The notes below the pieces were generated by a model that did no database searches, was not told the DNA's origin, and worked only from the letters and a program-made list of their open reading frames with translations. From assembly GCF_003086295.3 (NCBI RefSeq), contig NC_092054.1, positions 57,017,546 to 57,081,545 on the forward strand: a stretch of 64,000 bases of DNA, in the 5' to 3' direction. Positions within the stretch are counted from its first letter, which is position 1. Each line of letters begins with the position of its first letter. A program made the position numbers and the translations under genes. The DNA comes from Arachis hypogaea. Lineage: Eukaryota; Streptophyta; Magnoliopsida; Fabales; Fabaceae. This document shows, piece after piece, positions 42,342-54,872 of the stretch.

Positions 42342-43463
42342 ATGGCTCCCAAAGGGAAACAATACACTCCAAGAGGCAAGAAAGAGAGCGTTCCAAAACC
42401 ACTTTGGAATCAAGAAAAGTTCTTATCTAAAGAACATTCAGACCATTACCTTAAAGTAATGGGTCTGAGATCAGTGATCCCGGAAGTGAGATTCGATCTG
42501 AAAGAAGATGAATATCCGGAGATCCAGGAGCAAATTCGAATCAGGAACTGGGAAGTCCTAGCTAATCCTGAAACGAAAGTAGGAAGGAACATGGTCCAGG
42601 AGTTCTATGCTAATATGTGGCAGACTGACAAGCAAAGACTATCTGGAACTGCCTGCTATGAATTTCAGACCATGGTCAGGGAAAAAATTGTTCATACCAC
42701 CCCTGACAAGATCAGAGAGATACTAAAGCTACCTCAGCTAAAGGATGATCCAGACTCCTTCAACAGGAGGATGATGAGAGCAGACATTGGCCTGGATAAG
42801 ATTCTAGAGGACATCTGTATCCCTGAAGCCAGGTGGACCACCAACACAAAGGGCGTCCCAAATCAACTCAAGAGGGAGGATCTCAAACCAGTTGCCAGAG
42901 GATGGCTGGACTTCATTGGGCGTTCTCTGTTGCCCACCAGCAACCGTTCTGAAGTCACAGTTAAAAGAGCAGTGATGATTCATTGCATCATGATGGGAAA
43001 GGAAGTGGAGGTTCATCAGCTGATTTCAACAGAGCTCTATAAGATTGCTAACAAAAATTCAAGAGAGGCCAGGTTGGCTTATCCAAGCGTGATTTCTCTG
43101 CTCTGCAAGGACGCTGGAGTCAAGATGGGAATAACTGAATATATCCTAATTGAAAAGTCAATCACCAAAGCATCAATGGAGAGACAACAAGCACAGGAGG
43201 AACATATCAAGAAGAGAGCACAGGAATTCCTCCCAGAGATTCCTCAAGCGGAATATTGGGAATATCTTGAGACGTCTGTCACCAAGATACAGGAAGCTAT
43301 GGAGCAAATAATAAAACAACAGAAGGAACACAGTCAAATGCTGACCCATATGCTTAAAGAACAAGAGGAGCTGGGACGTGACTTAAGGGAACTGAAGCGC
43401 CAAAAATCTTCTGTGATACCAAGCCTCCCAAGGATCAGAGGAACCCCCATACCCCCAGAATAA
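42342..43463 (+). CDS. G2 ORF2, putative plant transposon protein (PF20167-like)
   Basis: 373 residues, intact. ATG 42342 (MAPKGKQYTPRGKK) is preferred over the longer upstream opening because it starts a basic segment, as in N2's ORF2. The block VQEFYANMW (about residues 85-93), RGWLDFIGRSLLP and TVKRAVMIHCIMMG recall N2's VREFYCNFF and IHGLLPFPT. The last 90 residues are Gln/Glu/Lys-rich and should form a coiled coil. It sits downstream of pol where Athila elements carry an extra, env-like-positioned ORF; I see no membrane segment or signal peptide. The function is unknown. The frame being intact while gag-pol has three lesions is notable. Confidence 0.75.
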   Translation: MAPKGKQYTPRGKKESVPKPLWNQEKFLSKEHSDHYLKVMGLRSVIPEVRFDLKEDEYPEIQEQIRIRNWEVLANPETKVGRNMVQEFYANMWQTDKQRLSGTACYEFQTMVREKIVHTTPDKIREILKLPQLKDDPDSFNRRMMRADIGLDKILEDICIPEARWTTNTKGVPNQLKREDLKPVARGWLDFIGRSLLPTSNRSEVTVKRAVMIHCIMMGKEVEVHQLISTELYKIANKNSREARLAYPSVISLLCKDAGVKMGITEYILIEKSITKASMERQQAQEEHIKKRAQEFLPEIPQAEYWEYLETSVTKIQEAMEQIIKQQKEHSQMLTHMLKEQEELGRDLRELKRQKSSVIPSLPRIRGTPIPPE

Positions 43464-44536
43464 AGGTTGTTAATTTCCAATTTCTGCCTTAACTCTGTGA
43501 CAGTGTCCTTATAAAAGTACCTTAGAAGTCATATAGTAGTAATTAGTATCTATTTTGATTTTATCTCCAATTAAGCTATAGTTTATTTTTCTCATCATCA
43601 TTAAACATGAATAAAATAGTAGATCTTTTGAATAAGAAGCAATAAAATTTCGAGTTTAAATAAAACAAATTCTAATTGGTTAAATGTGGTGGCAATGCTT
43701 TCTGTCTTCTGAATGAATGCTTGAACAGTGCATATGTCTTTTGAATTTGTTGTTTAAGACTGTTAAATATGTTGGCTCTTGAAAGAATAATGAACATGAG
43801 ACATGTTATTGATAATCTGAAAAATCATAAAAATGATTCTTGAAGCAAGAAAAAGCAGCAAAGAACAAAGCTTGCAGAAAAAAAAAAAAGCAAGCAGAAA
43901 AAGCCAATTACCCTTAAAAACCAAAAGGCAAGGGCAATTAAAAAGGATCCCAAGGCTTTGAGCATCAGTGGATAGGAGGGCATAAAGGACTGAAATCCTG
44001 GTCTAAGCGGCTAAACCAAGCTGTCCCTAACCATGTGCTTGTGGCGTGCAGGTGTCAAGTGAAAACTTGAGACTGAGCGGTTAAAGTCAAGGTCCAAAGC
44101 AAAAAGAAGAGTGTGCTTAAGAACTCTGGACACCTCTAATTGGGGACTTTAGCAAAGCTGAGTCACAATCTGAAAAGGTTCACCCAGTTATGTGTCTGTG
44201 GCATTTATGTATCCGGTAGTAATACTGGAAAACAAAGTGCTTAGGGCCACGGCCAAGACTCATAAAGAAGCTGTGTTCAAGAATCATCACACTGAACTAA
44301 GAGAATCAATAACACTATCTGAATTCTGAGTTCCTATAGATGCCAATCACTCTGAGCTTCAATGGATAAAGTGAGATGCCAAAACTGTTCAGAAGCAAAA
44401 GCTACTAGTCCCGCTCATCTAATTAGAATCTGAGCTTCAATCAAAACTCTGAGATATTATTGCTTCTCAACCTATTAGTCTTCTATTTTATTTGTCTAGT
44501 TGCTTGAGGACAAGCAACAGTTTAAGTTTGGTGTTG
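43464..44536 (+). mobile_element. G2 3' untranslated region
   Basis: Non-coding, with several 'ctgagcggttaaa' and 'gctaaaccaagctgtccc' blocks that recur inverted in G4 (50580-51010). It ends with TAAGTTTGGTGTTG immediately before the 3' LTR, at the position of the polypurine tract although it is not purine-pure. Confidence 0.7.
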
Positions 44537-46097
44537 TGATGAGCGGATATTTTATACGCTTTTTGGGGATAATTTCATATAGTTTAGAGTATGTTTTAGT
44601 TAGTTTTTAGTCTATTCCTAGTAGTTTTTAGGAAAAATTCATATTTCTGGACTTTACTATGAGTTGTGTGTTTTTCTATAATTTCAGGTATTTTTCTGGC
44701 TGAAATTGAAGGAGCTGAGCAAAATTTTGATTCAGGCTGAAAAAGGACTGCTGATGCTGTTGGATTCTGACCTCCCTGCACTCAAAGTGGATTTTCTGGA
44801 GCTACAGAACTCGAAATGGCATGCTTCCAATTGCGTTGGAACGTAGACATCCAGGGCTTTCCAGAAATATATAATAGTCCATACTTTGCACAAGGATAGA
44901 CGACGTAAACTGGCGTTCAACGCCAGTTCTCTGCCCAATTCTGGCGTCCAGCGCCAGAAAAGGATCAAAAACTGGAGTTGAACGCCCAAACTGGCATAAA
45001 AACTGGCGTTCAACTCCACAAATGGCCTCCGCACGTGAATTGCTTAAAGTCTCAGCCCCAGCACACACCAAGTGGGCCCCAGCACACCAAGTGGGCCCCA
45101 GAAGTGGATCTCTGCATCATCCATCATAGTCCACTCACATTTTGTAACCCTAGGCTACTAGTTTAGTATTTAAACAACTTTTAGAGACTTATTTTGTATC
45201 TCATGACATTTCAGATCTAAACTTTGTATTCTCTGACGGCATGAGTCTCTAAACCCCATTGTTGGGGGTGAGGAGCTCTGCTGTGTCTCGATGAATTAAT
45301 GCAAGTATTTCTGTTTTCTATTCAAACACGCTTGTTCCTATCTAAGATGTTCATTCGCGCTTAACTGTGATGAAGGTGATGATCAGTGACATTCATCACC
45401 TTCCTCAAACCATGAACGTGTGCCTGACAACCACCTCCGTTCTATATCCGATTGAATGAGTATCTCTGAGATCTCTTAATCAGAATCTCCGTGGTATAAG
45501 CTAGAACTGATGGCGGCATTCATGAGAATCCGGAACGTCTAAACCTTGTCTGTGGTATTCCGAGTAGGATTCAAGGATTGAGTGACTGTGATGAGCTTCA
45601 AACTCCTGAAGGCTGGGCGTTAGTGACAGATGCAAAAGGATAGTAAATCCTATTCCAACCGGATCGAGAACCAACCGGTGATTAGCCGTGCTGTGACAGA
45701 GCGCGTGAGCGTAGTTTTCACTGGAAGGATGGAAGGTAGCCATTGACAATGGTGATCCACCAACACACAGCTTGCCATAGGAGGACGTGCGTGCGTGAAT
45801 CAGAAGATAGAGGAAAGCAGAGATTCAGAAGACAAAGCATCTCCAAAACTCCAACATATTCTCCATTACTGCACAACAAGTAACCTTTAATTTATGCTCT
45901 CTTGGTTATTCATAATTCAACTGATAAACATAATTGACTTCCTGACTAAGATTTACAAGATAACCATAGATTGCTTCAAACCAACAATCTCCGTGGGATT
46001 CGACCCTTACTCACGTAAGGTATTACTTGGACGACCCAGTGCACTTGCTGGTTAGTGGTACGCGTTGTGAAAAGTGTGATTCACAATTCGTGCACCA
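44537..46097 (+). mobile_element. G2 3' LTR
   Basis: 1561 bp. It differs from the 5' LTR by about 12 substitutions plus a 19-bp tandem duplication near 45060-45100 (the 'agcacaccaagtgggcccc' unit twice) and one extra T. Confidence 0.95.
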
Positions 46098-46314
46098 GTA
46101 ACACCTTTCTAACCCTCTTTTTGTTTATAGCTTTAATTCATTGCATTTTGTTTCTTGTAGATAGGTTATATTTAGTTTGATTTCAAGCTTAGTTAGGTTA
46201 AATTTAGGTTTAGATAATGTATTTGTGCAATGTTGGGTGTTTTGGGGTTGAAATCCTTTTTGTTGAGCTCAAGTTTGGTGCCTTAGAGCTCTAAAAATTT
46301 TGAAAAAAGACAGA

Positions 46315-46800
46315 GCATGTGCGTGCGCACACACTTGTGCATATGCACACCACCCCAATTTCTGCACCTGTGCGCACGCACACACCTGTGCGTACGCATA
46401 GACCTTCGTACAGCCCATGTTTAGAGCGATGGCATCCCCTATGCGTGGGCCGTGGGCACCCCTTTGCACTTCTGCGTTTTGTGCACACGTACCCCTCTAT
46501 GTGTGCGAAAGCCAGCTTATACCCCTCCTGTTTATAGCGCTCACACACCTTGTGCGTCCACATCCCCTTTCTTTTTGCATTCTGTGCGCACGTACGGACC
46601 TGTGTGCATACGCACACACGTCAAGATAGCTGGCAATTTTGACATTTCATTTTCTCGAAAAAAAATCGCTTCGTTTGCGTACGCACACATGTGTGTGAAT
46701 GCACACACCAAAATTCACATTCTGCCCAGAGCGCTCGCGCACCTTGGTGCGTGCGCACACCCCTGTTTCACACCTATGTGCGTACACATGCCCCTGTTTT
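46315..46800. repeat. GTGCGTACGCACAC word cluster, N1 internal
   Basis: About 14 copies of GTGCGTGCGCACACAC or GTGCGTACGCAC-type palindromes, with long alternating purine-pyrimidine runs. Open frames across it (46291-46841, both strands) are rejected as repeat by-products. Confidence 0.8.
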
Positions 46801-47742
46801 CTCATCATACTAATTCTTTTCTTTTCTTCTCTTCTCTCTAATTCTTCTCCTCTTTTCTCTTTTCCTCTCTTCTCCTGTCTTATTTCCCTCCTCCAACCAC
46901 TATCCATCACTATCACTATCACTCACCATCCACTATCATCTTCTTTAGTTAGGTAGTTAGTTAGTCGTTTATTTTTTTAGTTAGTTTAATTTTCCATTTT
47001 GGTGATAAGAGTTGGATTATTGATATTGTCTTTGCTATTTACTATTGGATATCTTCATTGAGGTCATACGTTGTTGCTTGGTATTAAGTTCTTTATGTTG
47101 AATCTTGTGCATACCAAGTACTCATAACATTGCCTTTGAAAATATCTTTGGATTTCTAAATTGCATGTTTTGGCCACCATGTAATTTGATTTCATTATCT
47201 ATAGATTGGCAATTTGTTTTTAGTTGATGCATTTTTTGTTAGGTGATGATTGTTATGATTGATTTTTAATTAAGTCAACTATTTGATGCATTAACATTAA
47301 GAATTGTAAAATTGAATTATAAGCTTACCTAATGACACTTTTTGAGCTTTTTAAGCTTTGTGGACTATGCTTGCCATGTTTTCCACTTCATGTCAATTAG
47401 GTGTTGCTTCATTATCCATTTCACAATTCCTTGACTCTTACTTGAATACTTTTATGCTCCTTTATTGCTTATTTGTTTATCTTGGCATACAAGTTTCTTT
47501 TAAAGTATTTCAAGCACACTAGAATGAGTGACGTGCATGCTTCTTTTGTACAATTGTGACATAGCTTTCTATGCTAGTGTGTGTGTTCTAAACCGCGCGC
47601 AACTTGGAATACACACACTTATTTCTTTCGTGTCACAGACTAATTCACTCACTCATTTTAGTGATTCTTACCTCATTCCAACAATCTTTGCTTCCTTTCT
47701 TTTGCATCCACTTATCTTATTATCCTATTTTCTATTTTTTTT

Positions 47743-47915
47743 CATGGGTGAGTCGCCATAAGCAACAAAAGAAGCGGGAGAAAGAGCATGTAGTAGCCGA
47801 TTGATCCACCAGCTGAATGTGGCAATCCGAAGTCGCCCTACCCCCCTACTCACCTTTGAGTGCATGGAGGACCATACAAACCTTTAAGTGTGGGGAGATC
47901 ATCACCGATCGACTA
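47743..47915 (+). pseudogene. N1 short-ORF remnant with downstream purine tract
   Basis: ATG 47743 gives MGESP and a stop. Other frames give Lys/Arg-rich QQKKREKEH, then a stretch whose order resembles N4's 47-residue ORF, followed by AAGTGTGGGGAGATC as in N4. Stops and frameshifts break it. Probably the N1 equivalent of N4's short ORF. Confidence 0.4.
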
Positions 47916-48811
47916 TCTTGGGTGACATACTCTAATCCCAAACACTTTCACCTTTATCTTTCTTAGTTGTATATATTTAGAGCTTTAATTGCATTTTTTC
48001 TTAGTTTATTGCATTCTTTGCATATACATATAATAAGCTTAGTTAATTTAATGAATTTTCCAAGAAAAACATTTTGATAGGGCATTGACATCCTAATTGA
48101 TTGAGTTGATGTTCGTTGATTGAAACTTGCTTGATATATATTGTGGAACATATTTTTAGCTAAGAACACATAAGATGTGAGTTTTGAGCCTATTGTGTGG
48201 TTACATCATATAACCGCTATTTTCATTCTTTGTGTGTTATTCTCTTTTATGATTGCAATCTTTGATTTGTTTGATTCTTTATGTCTATTATTTGATGTAT
48301 ATATGCATTTACATGATTGAGGCTATCTTTTCATTAAGCTCACTTACCCAAATAGCCTACCCTTTTATCTTCCTTCGTTAACCAACTTTGAGCCTATTTC
48401 AATCCTCTTGTTCTTAATTTTAGCACATCACTACCCCCAAGTGAAAAATAATAAATGTCCTTTAATTGGATCTTTGATTAGCTTAGGATAGTGAGAGTGT
48501 GCATCATATAAGTGTGGAGAAGCTTGGGAACATTGGTTTATATAAAGGTGTATTGTTGTATTCCTTTGTTAAAGATCTTGGGAATTTGGTACATACTCAT
48601 GCATCAAATGCTTAAACCATATGCATTGACACTCTTGTATATATTTTATATTAAAAAAAGAGAAAAAAAGAAAAAGAAATAATAGAAAAGGGGACAAAAT
48701 GCCCCAAAGTTTAAGAAATAAAAATGCATATGGGATGTGAATTGAAAAGAATGCATGAGTATGTGAAAAAGTGAATAATGGGTAGTTAGGTTTGCATTGC
48801 AATTGTATAGG

Positions 48812-50474
48812 TGGTACGCACAATCGTAATATCAACTCTTTTTCACAACTTCGCACAACTAACCAGCAAGTGCACTGGTTCGTCCAAGTAATAAACCTTA
48901 CGTGAGTAAGGGTCAATCCCACGGAGATTGTCGGCTTGAAGCAAGCTATGGTCATCTTGTAAATCTCAGTCAGGCAGATTCAAATGGTTATGAGGTTTTG
49001 ATAATTAAAATATAAATAAAATATAAAATAAGATAGAAATACTTATGTAATTCATTGGTGGGATCAGATAAGCGTATGGAGATGCTTGTTGCTTCTGAAT
49101 CTCTGCTTTCCTGCTGTCTTCATTCAATCATTCATACTTCTTTCCATGGCAAGCTGTATGTTGGGGATCACCGTTGTCAATGGCTACCGTCCGTCCTCTC
49201 AGTGAAAATAGTCCAAATGCACTGTCACCGCACGGCTAATCATCTGTCGGTTCTCACTCATGTTGGAATAGGATCCATTGATCCTTTTGCGTCTGTCACT
49301 ACGCCCAACACTCGTGAGTTTGAAGCTCGTCACAGTCATCCCATCCCAGATCCTACTCAGAATACCACAGACAAGGTTTAGACTTTTCGGATCTCAAGAA
49401 TGCTGCCAATTGATTCTAGCTTATACAACGAAGACTCTGATCTCAAGGAATTGAAGGCTCTGTTGTCAGGAGAGACAATCAAATGCATGGACCAGGAATC
49501 CAAGAGATATGCATTCAAGCTTATTTTCATGTAGAACGGAAGTGTTTATCAGGCACGCGTTCATAAGTGAGAATGGTGATGAGTGTCACTTGGTCATCAC
49601 ATTCATCATGTTCTTGTGTGTGAATGAATATCTTAGAATAAGAATAAAGCTTGAATTGAATAGAAAAACAATAGTACTTTGCATTAATTTATGAGGAACA
49701 GCAAAGCTCCACACCTTAATCTATGGGTGCAGAAACTCCACCGTTGAAAATACATAAGTGATAATGGTCCAGCATGGCCGAATGGCCAGCCCCCAAATGT
49801 GTACATATGATCTATGATAGCATAAAACTGATCAAGGATGTAAAATAAATCACTAAAGTAGTTTTTATACTAAACTAGTAGCTAGGGTTACAGAAAATAA
49901 GTAATTAAGTGCAGATAGTGCAGAAATCCACTTCTGCGGCACACTTGGTGTGTGCTTGGGCTGAGCATTGAAGCTTTCATGTGTAGAGACTCTTCTTGGA
50001 GTTAAACGCCAGCTTTGGTGCCAGTTTGGGTATTAACTCCAGCTTTTATGCCAGTTTTGGCATTTAACGCCAGAATAAGGTAGAAAGTGGGCGTTCAAAC
50101 GCAGTTGCGTTATCAAAACTCGGAAAAGTATAGACTATTATATTTCTGAAAGCCCGGGATGTCTACTTTCCAACGCAATGAGAGCATGCCAATTGGATTT
50201 CTGTAACTCCAGAAAATCTATTTCGAGTGCAGGGAGGTCAGAATCCAACAGCATCTGCAGTCTTTTTTCAGCCTCTGAATCAGAATTTTGCTCAGGTCCC
50301 TCAATTTCAGCTAGAAAAATACCTGAAATCACAAAAAAACACACAAACTCATAGTAAAGTCTAGAAATATGAATTTTGCATAAATACTAATAAAAACATA
50401 CTAAAAAGTAGCTAGATCCTACTAAAAAACTACCTAAAAATAATGCCAAAAGCGTATAAATTATCCGCTCATCA
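48812..50474 (-). mobile_element. G4 3' LTR
   Basis: 1663-bp minus-strand LTR starting TGATGAGCGG at 50474 and ending near 48812. It follows G2's LTR throughout, and decayed GGCGTTGAACGCC words lie at 49995-50105. It interrupts N1. Left flank is atagg; the other end is not in the window. Confidence 0.82.
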
Positions 50475-51580
50475 CAACACCAAACTTAAATTGTTGCTTG
50501 TCCCACGCAACTAAAAATCAAATAGGATAAAAAGAAGAGAATATTACTATAAATTCTAAAATATCAATGAAACTTAGCTCCAATTAGATGAGCGGGACTA
50601 GTAGCTTTTTGCCTCTGAACAGTTTTGGCATCTCACTTTATCCTTTGAAGTTCAGAATGATTGGCATCTATAGGAACTCAGAATTTAGATAGCGTTATTG
50701 ATTCTCCTAGTTCAGTATGTTGATTCTTGAAGACATCTACTTTATGAGTCTTGGCCGTGGCCCTAAGCACTTTGTTTTCTAGTATTACCACCGGATACAT
50801 AAATGCCACAGACACATAACTGGGTGAACCTTTTCAGATTGTGACTCAGCTTTGCTAGAGTCCCCCCTTAGTGGTGTCCAGGGTTCTTAAGCACACTCTT
50901 TTTGCTTTGGATCACGACTTTAACCGCTCAGTATCAAGCTTTTCACTTGACACCTTCACGCCACAAGCACATGGTTAGGGACAACTTGGTTTAGCTGCTT
51001 AGGCCAGGATTTTATTCCTTTGGGCCCTCCTATCCATTAATGCTTAAAGCCTTGGATTCCTTTTTTATTTTACCCTTACCTTTTGGTTTAAGGGCTATTG
51101 GCTTTTTCTGCTTGCTTTTTCTTTTTCTTTCTTTCTCTTTTTTTTCGCTTTTTTTTTCTGCAAGCTTTTCACTACTTTTTCTTGCTTCAAGAATCAATTA
51201 TATGATTTTTCAGATTATCAAATAACATTTCTCCTTTTTCATCATTCTTTCAAGAGCCAACAATTTTAACATTCATAAACTTCACTATAAAAAATATACA
51301 CTGTTCAAGCATTCATTCAGAAACAAAAAGTATTGTCACCACATCAAAATAATTAACTAATCTCAAGGATGAATTCGAAATTCATGTACTTCTTGTTCTT
51401 TTGCATTTAGAACATTTTTTATTAAGAAAGGTGATGGATTTATAGGACATTCATAGCTTTAAGGCATAGACACTAGACACTAATGATCATGTAATAAAGA
51501 TACAAATATAAATAAAACATAAAATATAGTAAACGAAAAACAGAAAATAAAGAGCAAAGAAATTAAAGAACGGGTCCACC
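50475..51580 (-). mobile_element. G4 3' internal region
   Basis: On the minus strand this matches G2's 3' untranslated region (for example 50580-50800 against about 44230-44430). AAGTTTGGTGTTG sits next to the LTR. T-rich runs at 51110-51170 on the plus strand. No coding sequence. Confidence 0.75.
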
Positions 51581-51743
51581 TTAGTGATGGCGGCTAGTTC
51601 TTCCTCTTGAAGATCTTATGGAATGCTTGAGCTCCTCAATGTCTCTTCCTTTCCTTTGTTGCTCCCCCTCATAGCTCTTTGATCTTCTCTAATCTCATTG
51701 AGAATGATGGAGTGCTCTTGGTGCTCCACCCTTAGTTGTCCTA
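51581..51743 (-). pseudogene. G4 ORF2, C-terminal end (cut by the gap)
   Basis: Minus-strand reading shows QLRVEHQEHSIILNEIRED, then after a frameshift QQRKGRDIEELKHSI and SSRGRTSRHH ending in TAA at 51581-51583. Helical, Glu/Gln-rich composition at the place of G2 ORF2's coiled-coil end suggests the same protein family. The remainder is in the gap. Confidence 0.55.
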
Positions 51744-52743
51744 NNNNNNNNNNNNNNNNNNNNNNNNNNNNNNNNNNNNNNNNNNNNNNNNNNNNNNNNN
51801 NNNNNNNNNNNNNNNNNNNNNNNNNNNNNNNNNNNNNNNNNNNNNNNNNNNNNNNNNNNNNNNNNNNNNNNNNNNNNNNNNNNNNNNNNNNNNNNNNNNN
51901 NNNNNNNNNNNNNNNNNNNNNNNNNNNNNNNNNNNNNNNNNNNNNNNNNNNNNNNNNNNNNNNNNNNNNNNNNNNNNNNNNNNNNNNNNNNNNNNNNNNN
52001 NNNNNNNNNNNNNNNNNNNNNNNNNNNNNNNNNNNNNNNNNNNNNNNNNNNNNNNNNNNNNNNNNNNNNNNNNNNNNNNNNNNNNNNNNNNNNNNNNNNN
52101 NNNNNNNNNNNNNNNNNNNNNNNNNNNNNNNNNNNNNNNNNNNNNNNNNNNNNNNNNNNNNNNNNNNNNNNNNNNNNNNNNNNNNNNNNNNNNNNNNNNN
52201 NNNNNNNNNNNNNNNNNNNNNNNNNNNNNNNNNNNNNNNNNNNNNNNNNNNNNNNNNNNNNNNNNNNNNNNNNNNNNNNNNNNNNNNNNNNNNNNNNNNN
52301 NNNNNNNNNNNNNNNNNNNNNNNNNNNNNNNNNNNNNNNNNNNNNNNNNNNNNNNNNNNNNNNNNNNNNNNNNNNNNNNNNNNNNNNNNNNNNNNNNNNN
52401 NNNNNNNNNNNNNNNNNNNNNNNNNNNNNNNNNNNNNNNNNNNNNNNNNNNNNNNNNNNNNNNNNNNNNNNNNNNNNNNNNNNNNNNNNNNNNNNNNNNN
52501 NNNNNNNNNNNNNNNNNNNNNNNNNNNNNNNNNNNNNNNNNNNNNNNNNNNNNNNNNNNNNNNNNNNNNNNNNNNNNNNNNNNNNNNNNNNNNNNNNNNN
52601 NNNNNNNNNNNNNNNNNNNNNNNNNNNNNNNNNNNNNNNNNNNNNNNNNNNNNNNNNNNNNNNNNNNNNNNNNNNNNNNNNNNNNNNNNNNNNNNNNNNN
52701 NNNNNNNNNNNNNNNNNNNNNNNNNNNNNNNNNNNNNNNNNNN
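51744..52743. other. Assembly gap, exactly 1000 N
   Basis: A run of 1000 N, the size commonly used as a placeholder. The rest of G4, the return of N1 and an unknown length of other sequence may be missing. The two sides are unrelated in content. Confidence 0.99.
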
Positions 52744-54291
52744 ACACAGGTCACTTCTCTCGCTCTCTTATACGAACCCCTCTCTCTCTTACTAAGAAAC
52801 TCATCACCTCCTTCAGTGTTTCTTCCTTCTCACTGCATTACCAGCATCCTTCCTCTCAGTCCCTCACTTTTCTCCGTCGCCGCTCACTTTCTTCAATTCC
52901 TCTCATTGCATCGCTCGTTGATCACAGTTTTGTCGCCGCCTTCGCCTCTGCTCCGTGGCGATGTCTCAGATCTGCGACATCAACGACAACTTTGCTCTAA
53001 CAACACCTCTTCTCCACAACGTCTCTGCTCCACGACGACTCTACGTCGCCTCTGCTCCGTGATGACGCTTCATGTAAACTCCAAAAAATTAATAAATAAT
53101 TAGCCAATAAATTAATTATTATTCAAAAGAATTAGAAAATTAAATTTTATAGTTTAGAGAAGTAAAAATATTAAAAATATGAATTTTGACACTAATTTTA
53201 AAGATTTTGGTCCAAAATTGGGCCAACGAACCGAATCAGCCGAACCGGGCCTAAACCAAGACCAAAACCCACTTATATAAACTTAATTATCAACCTAATT
53301 GTCCATTGCTTCAGTGGAAGCACGCAGAAGAGGGAAAATCACGTTAAAACCTAACCCTAACGTCCCCAAAAATTCAATTGTCCATAACTTTCAATCCGGA
53401 GCTCCGATTGACGAGCTGTTAGAGGCCACGCGTTCGTTTCAAAATTCTCTAAAAAATTCACAGATCAATTTGGTAAGAATCTAGAAATTTTCTAATCAGC
53501 CACTCTTCCCTAATTTCAAAATTTAAGGTTAAGTTTGATAGATTATCTGATTTTGATGTTCTAGACTTGAGTTAGCTTGAGAAAACTATTGGTTTTTGTT
53601 CATTTGAGTCGTGGGTAAGGTAAGGAACTCCTATTTCTTGGTAAATTTCTAATTTAGTGAACTTTATGTTGATTATAGTAATATTGTATGAATTAGATTG
53701 TGTTCTTGTTGATTTGGAGTTCAATTGGGCAGTTTGGAATAAAATCCGGGTGATTAAGCTTGAGGAATTAACGTTTGGAAGCTTGGAGCTTGTGAAAGGA
53801 GAGGTTTTTTAGGAGTTATGAGCTTAGGGAGGAATCAAACAAAGTATAATTTTAGTTTCTCGTAGATAATATATAATGTTTTGTGAAAACATAGGCTAGA
53901 TGACCATAGGATAGGTTGAAAATGTGGGAATATGTTAATGATAGTAACCTTGAAGGAAATGTGGAATTATATTGCGAATGAGTTGATGAATGATGATTTT
54001 GTTGAGTTGGTTGTAGGAATTGTGTTAATTAATGTTGTTGATGGGAGTTTATGAATAATTATTGATGAATGTGAGTATTGCTGATGAAAGATTAAGAGTT
54101 GAAAATGATTTTGATATTGGAATTAGTTTAGCTTATTGAAAATGATTTGAAAAGGGTTTGAAAGGTGGTTTTATTGGGATTCGAGAAGGGTGACAAAGTC
54201 TGAATTTCAAAGAAAATGCTGTCGAAATTTTTATAAAAATTGGAGATTTAGTTTGAAGTATTATTTAGACAAGTATGGATAAAAGAATTAT
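52744..54291 (+). mobile_element. Unassigned LTR-like DNA
   Basis: CT-rich at first (52744-53060), then AT-rich. TATATAA at 53274-53280 is followed by a leader-like stretch with 'ccggagctccgattgacgag' and a 'gggtaaggtaaggaactcc' block, features I associate with LTRs of other plant Ty3/gypsy elements. No coding domain or second LTR is visible. The open frame running out of the gap to 53103 is Ser/Leu low complexity and rejected. Confidence 0.4.
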
Positions 54292-54831
54292 TGTTCATGC
54301 CCTGAGTCGAGCTACCCGACCCGGGATGATTGGCGACAAAGCGACCGACCTCTTCAGGTCAGACTACCCGACCTCTTCTAAAGAGCTCGGCCAAATCGAC
54401 AGGAAAGCCCAATAAAGGGCCCAAATAGAGGAATACGACCCAAATCCAAAGGTAATCCAAGCCTATAGAGATAAAGGCAGTTCCCTTGAAGATAAGCTGA
54501 CTTCATCCAAAACAGGATAAGATAAGATAAAATAACTAACTTATCTTGTCAGAAAGGTCAGCCCACACTACTATAAATACACTGGAGCACCCAGGTATAA
54601 CTCATACTCTGATTCTACATAAAACCTGCTTAATACCTGTGCTAACTTAAGCATCGGAGTCTCTTGCAGGTACCCCCCACCCTTCGGTGACCAAGGATCA
54701 GCAGTGCTATAAATCCAACAAGTCGGATACAACAGCTCCGGCCGCCATCAGCCAGTCGGACACGTTATCTCCGACCAGTACAGAAGATCTCATCTGAGAT
54801 CGACCTCCAGTTTCAGGTAACCCTCGGAACA
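54292..54831 (+). mobile_element. T1 5' LTR
   Basis: 540 bp with inverted ends TGTTC...GAACA. TATA box CTATAAATAC at 54571-54580. The U3 part has repeated 'ctacccgacc' and 'cgacctcttc' phrases. A primer site begins two bases after it. The expected target duplication, if the 3' LTR were found, is ATTAT. Confidence 0.85.
54571..54580 (+). promoter_or_regulatory. TATA box of the T1 LTR
   Basis: CTATAAATAC about 20-30 bp before 'ggagcacccaggtataactc', a plausible transcript start. Confidence 0.65.
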
Positions 54832-54832
54832 T

Positions 54833-54850
54833 TGGCGCCGTTGCCGGGGA
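54833..54850 (+). promoter_or_regulatory. T1 primer-binding site (tRNA-Asp type)
   Basis: TGGCGCCGTTGCCGGGGA, identical to the G2 and N4 sites. Confidence 0.9.
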
Positions 54851-54872
54851 ACCTGGAAGTCATCCCACCACC

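Larger units (their letters stand above)
33741..46097 (+). mobile_element. G2: complete Athila-type Ty3/gypsy element
   Basis: 12,357 bp with two LTRs and an exact target duplication GTAAC (33736-33740 and 46098-46102). Order: LTR, tRNA-Asp primer site, 1-kb leader, gag-pro-RT-RNaseH-integrase as one frame with two stops, two-hairpin module, GGCGTTGAACGCC cluster, ORF2 and tail. From memory it resembles the FIDEL type of peanut elements, which is unconfirmed. The LTRs differ by about 12 substitutions, a 1-bp indel and a 19-bp duplication, so insertion was recent. Confidence 0.95.
46103..48811 (+). mobile_element. N1 3' internal region, continued
   Basis: Continues N1 from 33735 once G2 is removed. 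It holds the CpG/CpA word cluster, a CT-rich tract (46800-46900), an (ATCACT)n microsatellite near 46906-46924, the short broken ORF at 47743-47880 and a purine tract (GTGTGGGGAGATC, about 47890). The rest to 48811 is AT-rich non-coding, resembling N4 20044-21500 inverted. N1's 3' LTR is not seen before G4 interrupts. Confidence 0.65.

Noticed and set aside
33741..46097. env gene in G2
   Set aside because: The downstream ORF has no signal peptide or membrane segment and resembles the PF20167-type protein.
46291..46841. Several frames of 70-129 residues in the N1 word cluster
   Set aside because: Arise from GTGCGTACGCAC repeats in all frames.
51695..53103. Long open frames on both strands across the run of N
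   Set aside because: They consist almost entirely of unknown residues from the assembly gap.
52744..53103. Ser/Leu-rich plus-strand frame after the gap
   Set aside because: CT-rich low complexity with no start outside the gap and no conserved motif.
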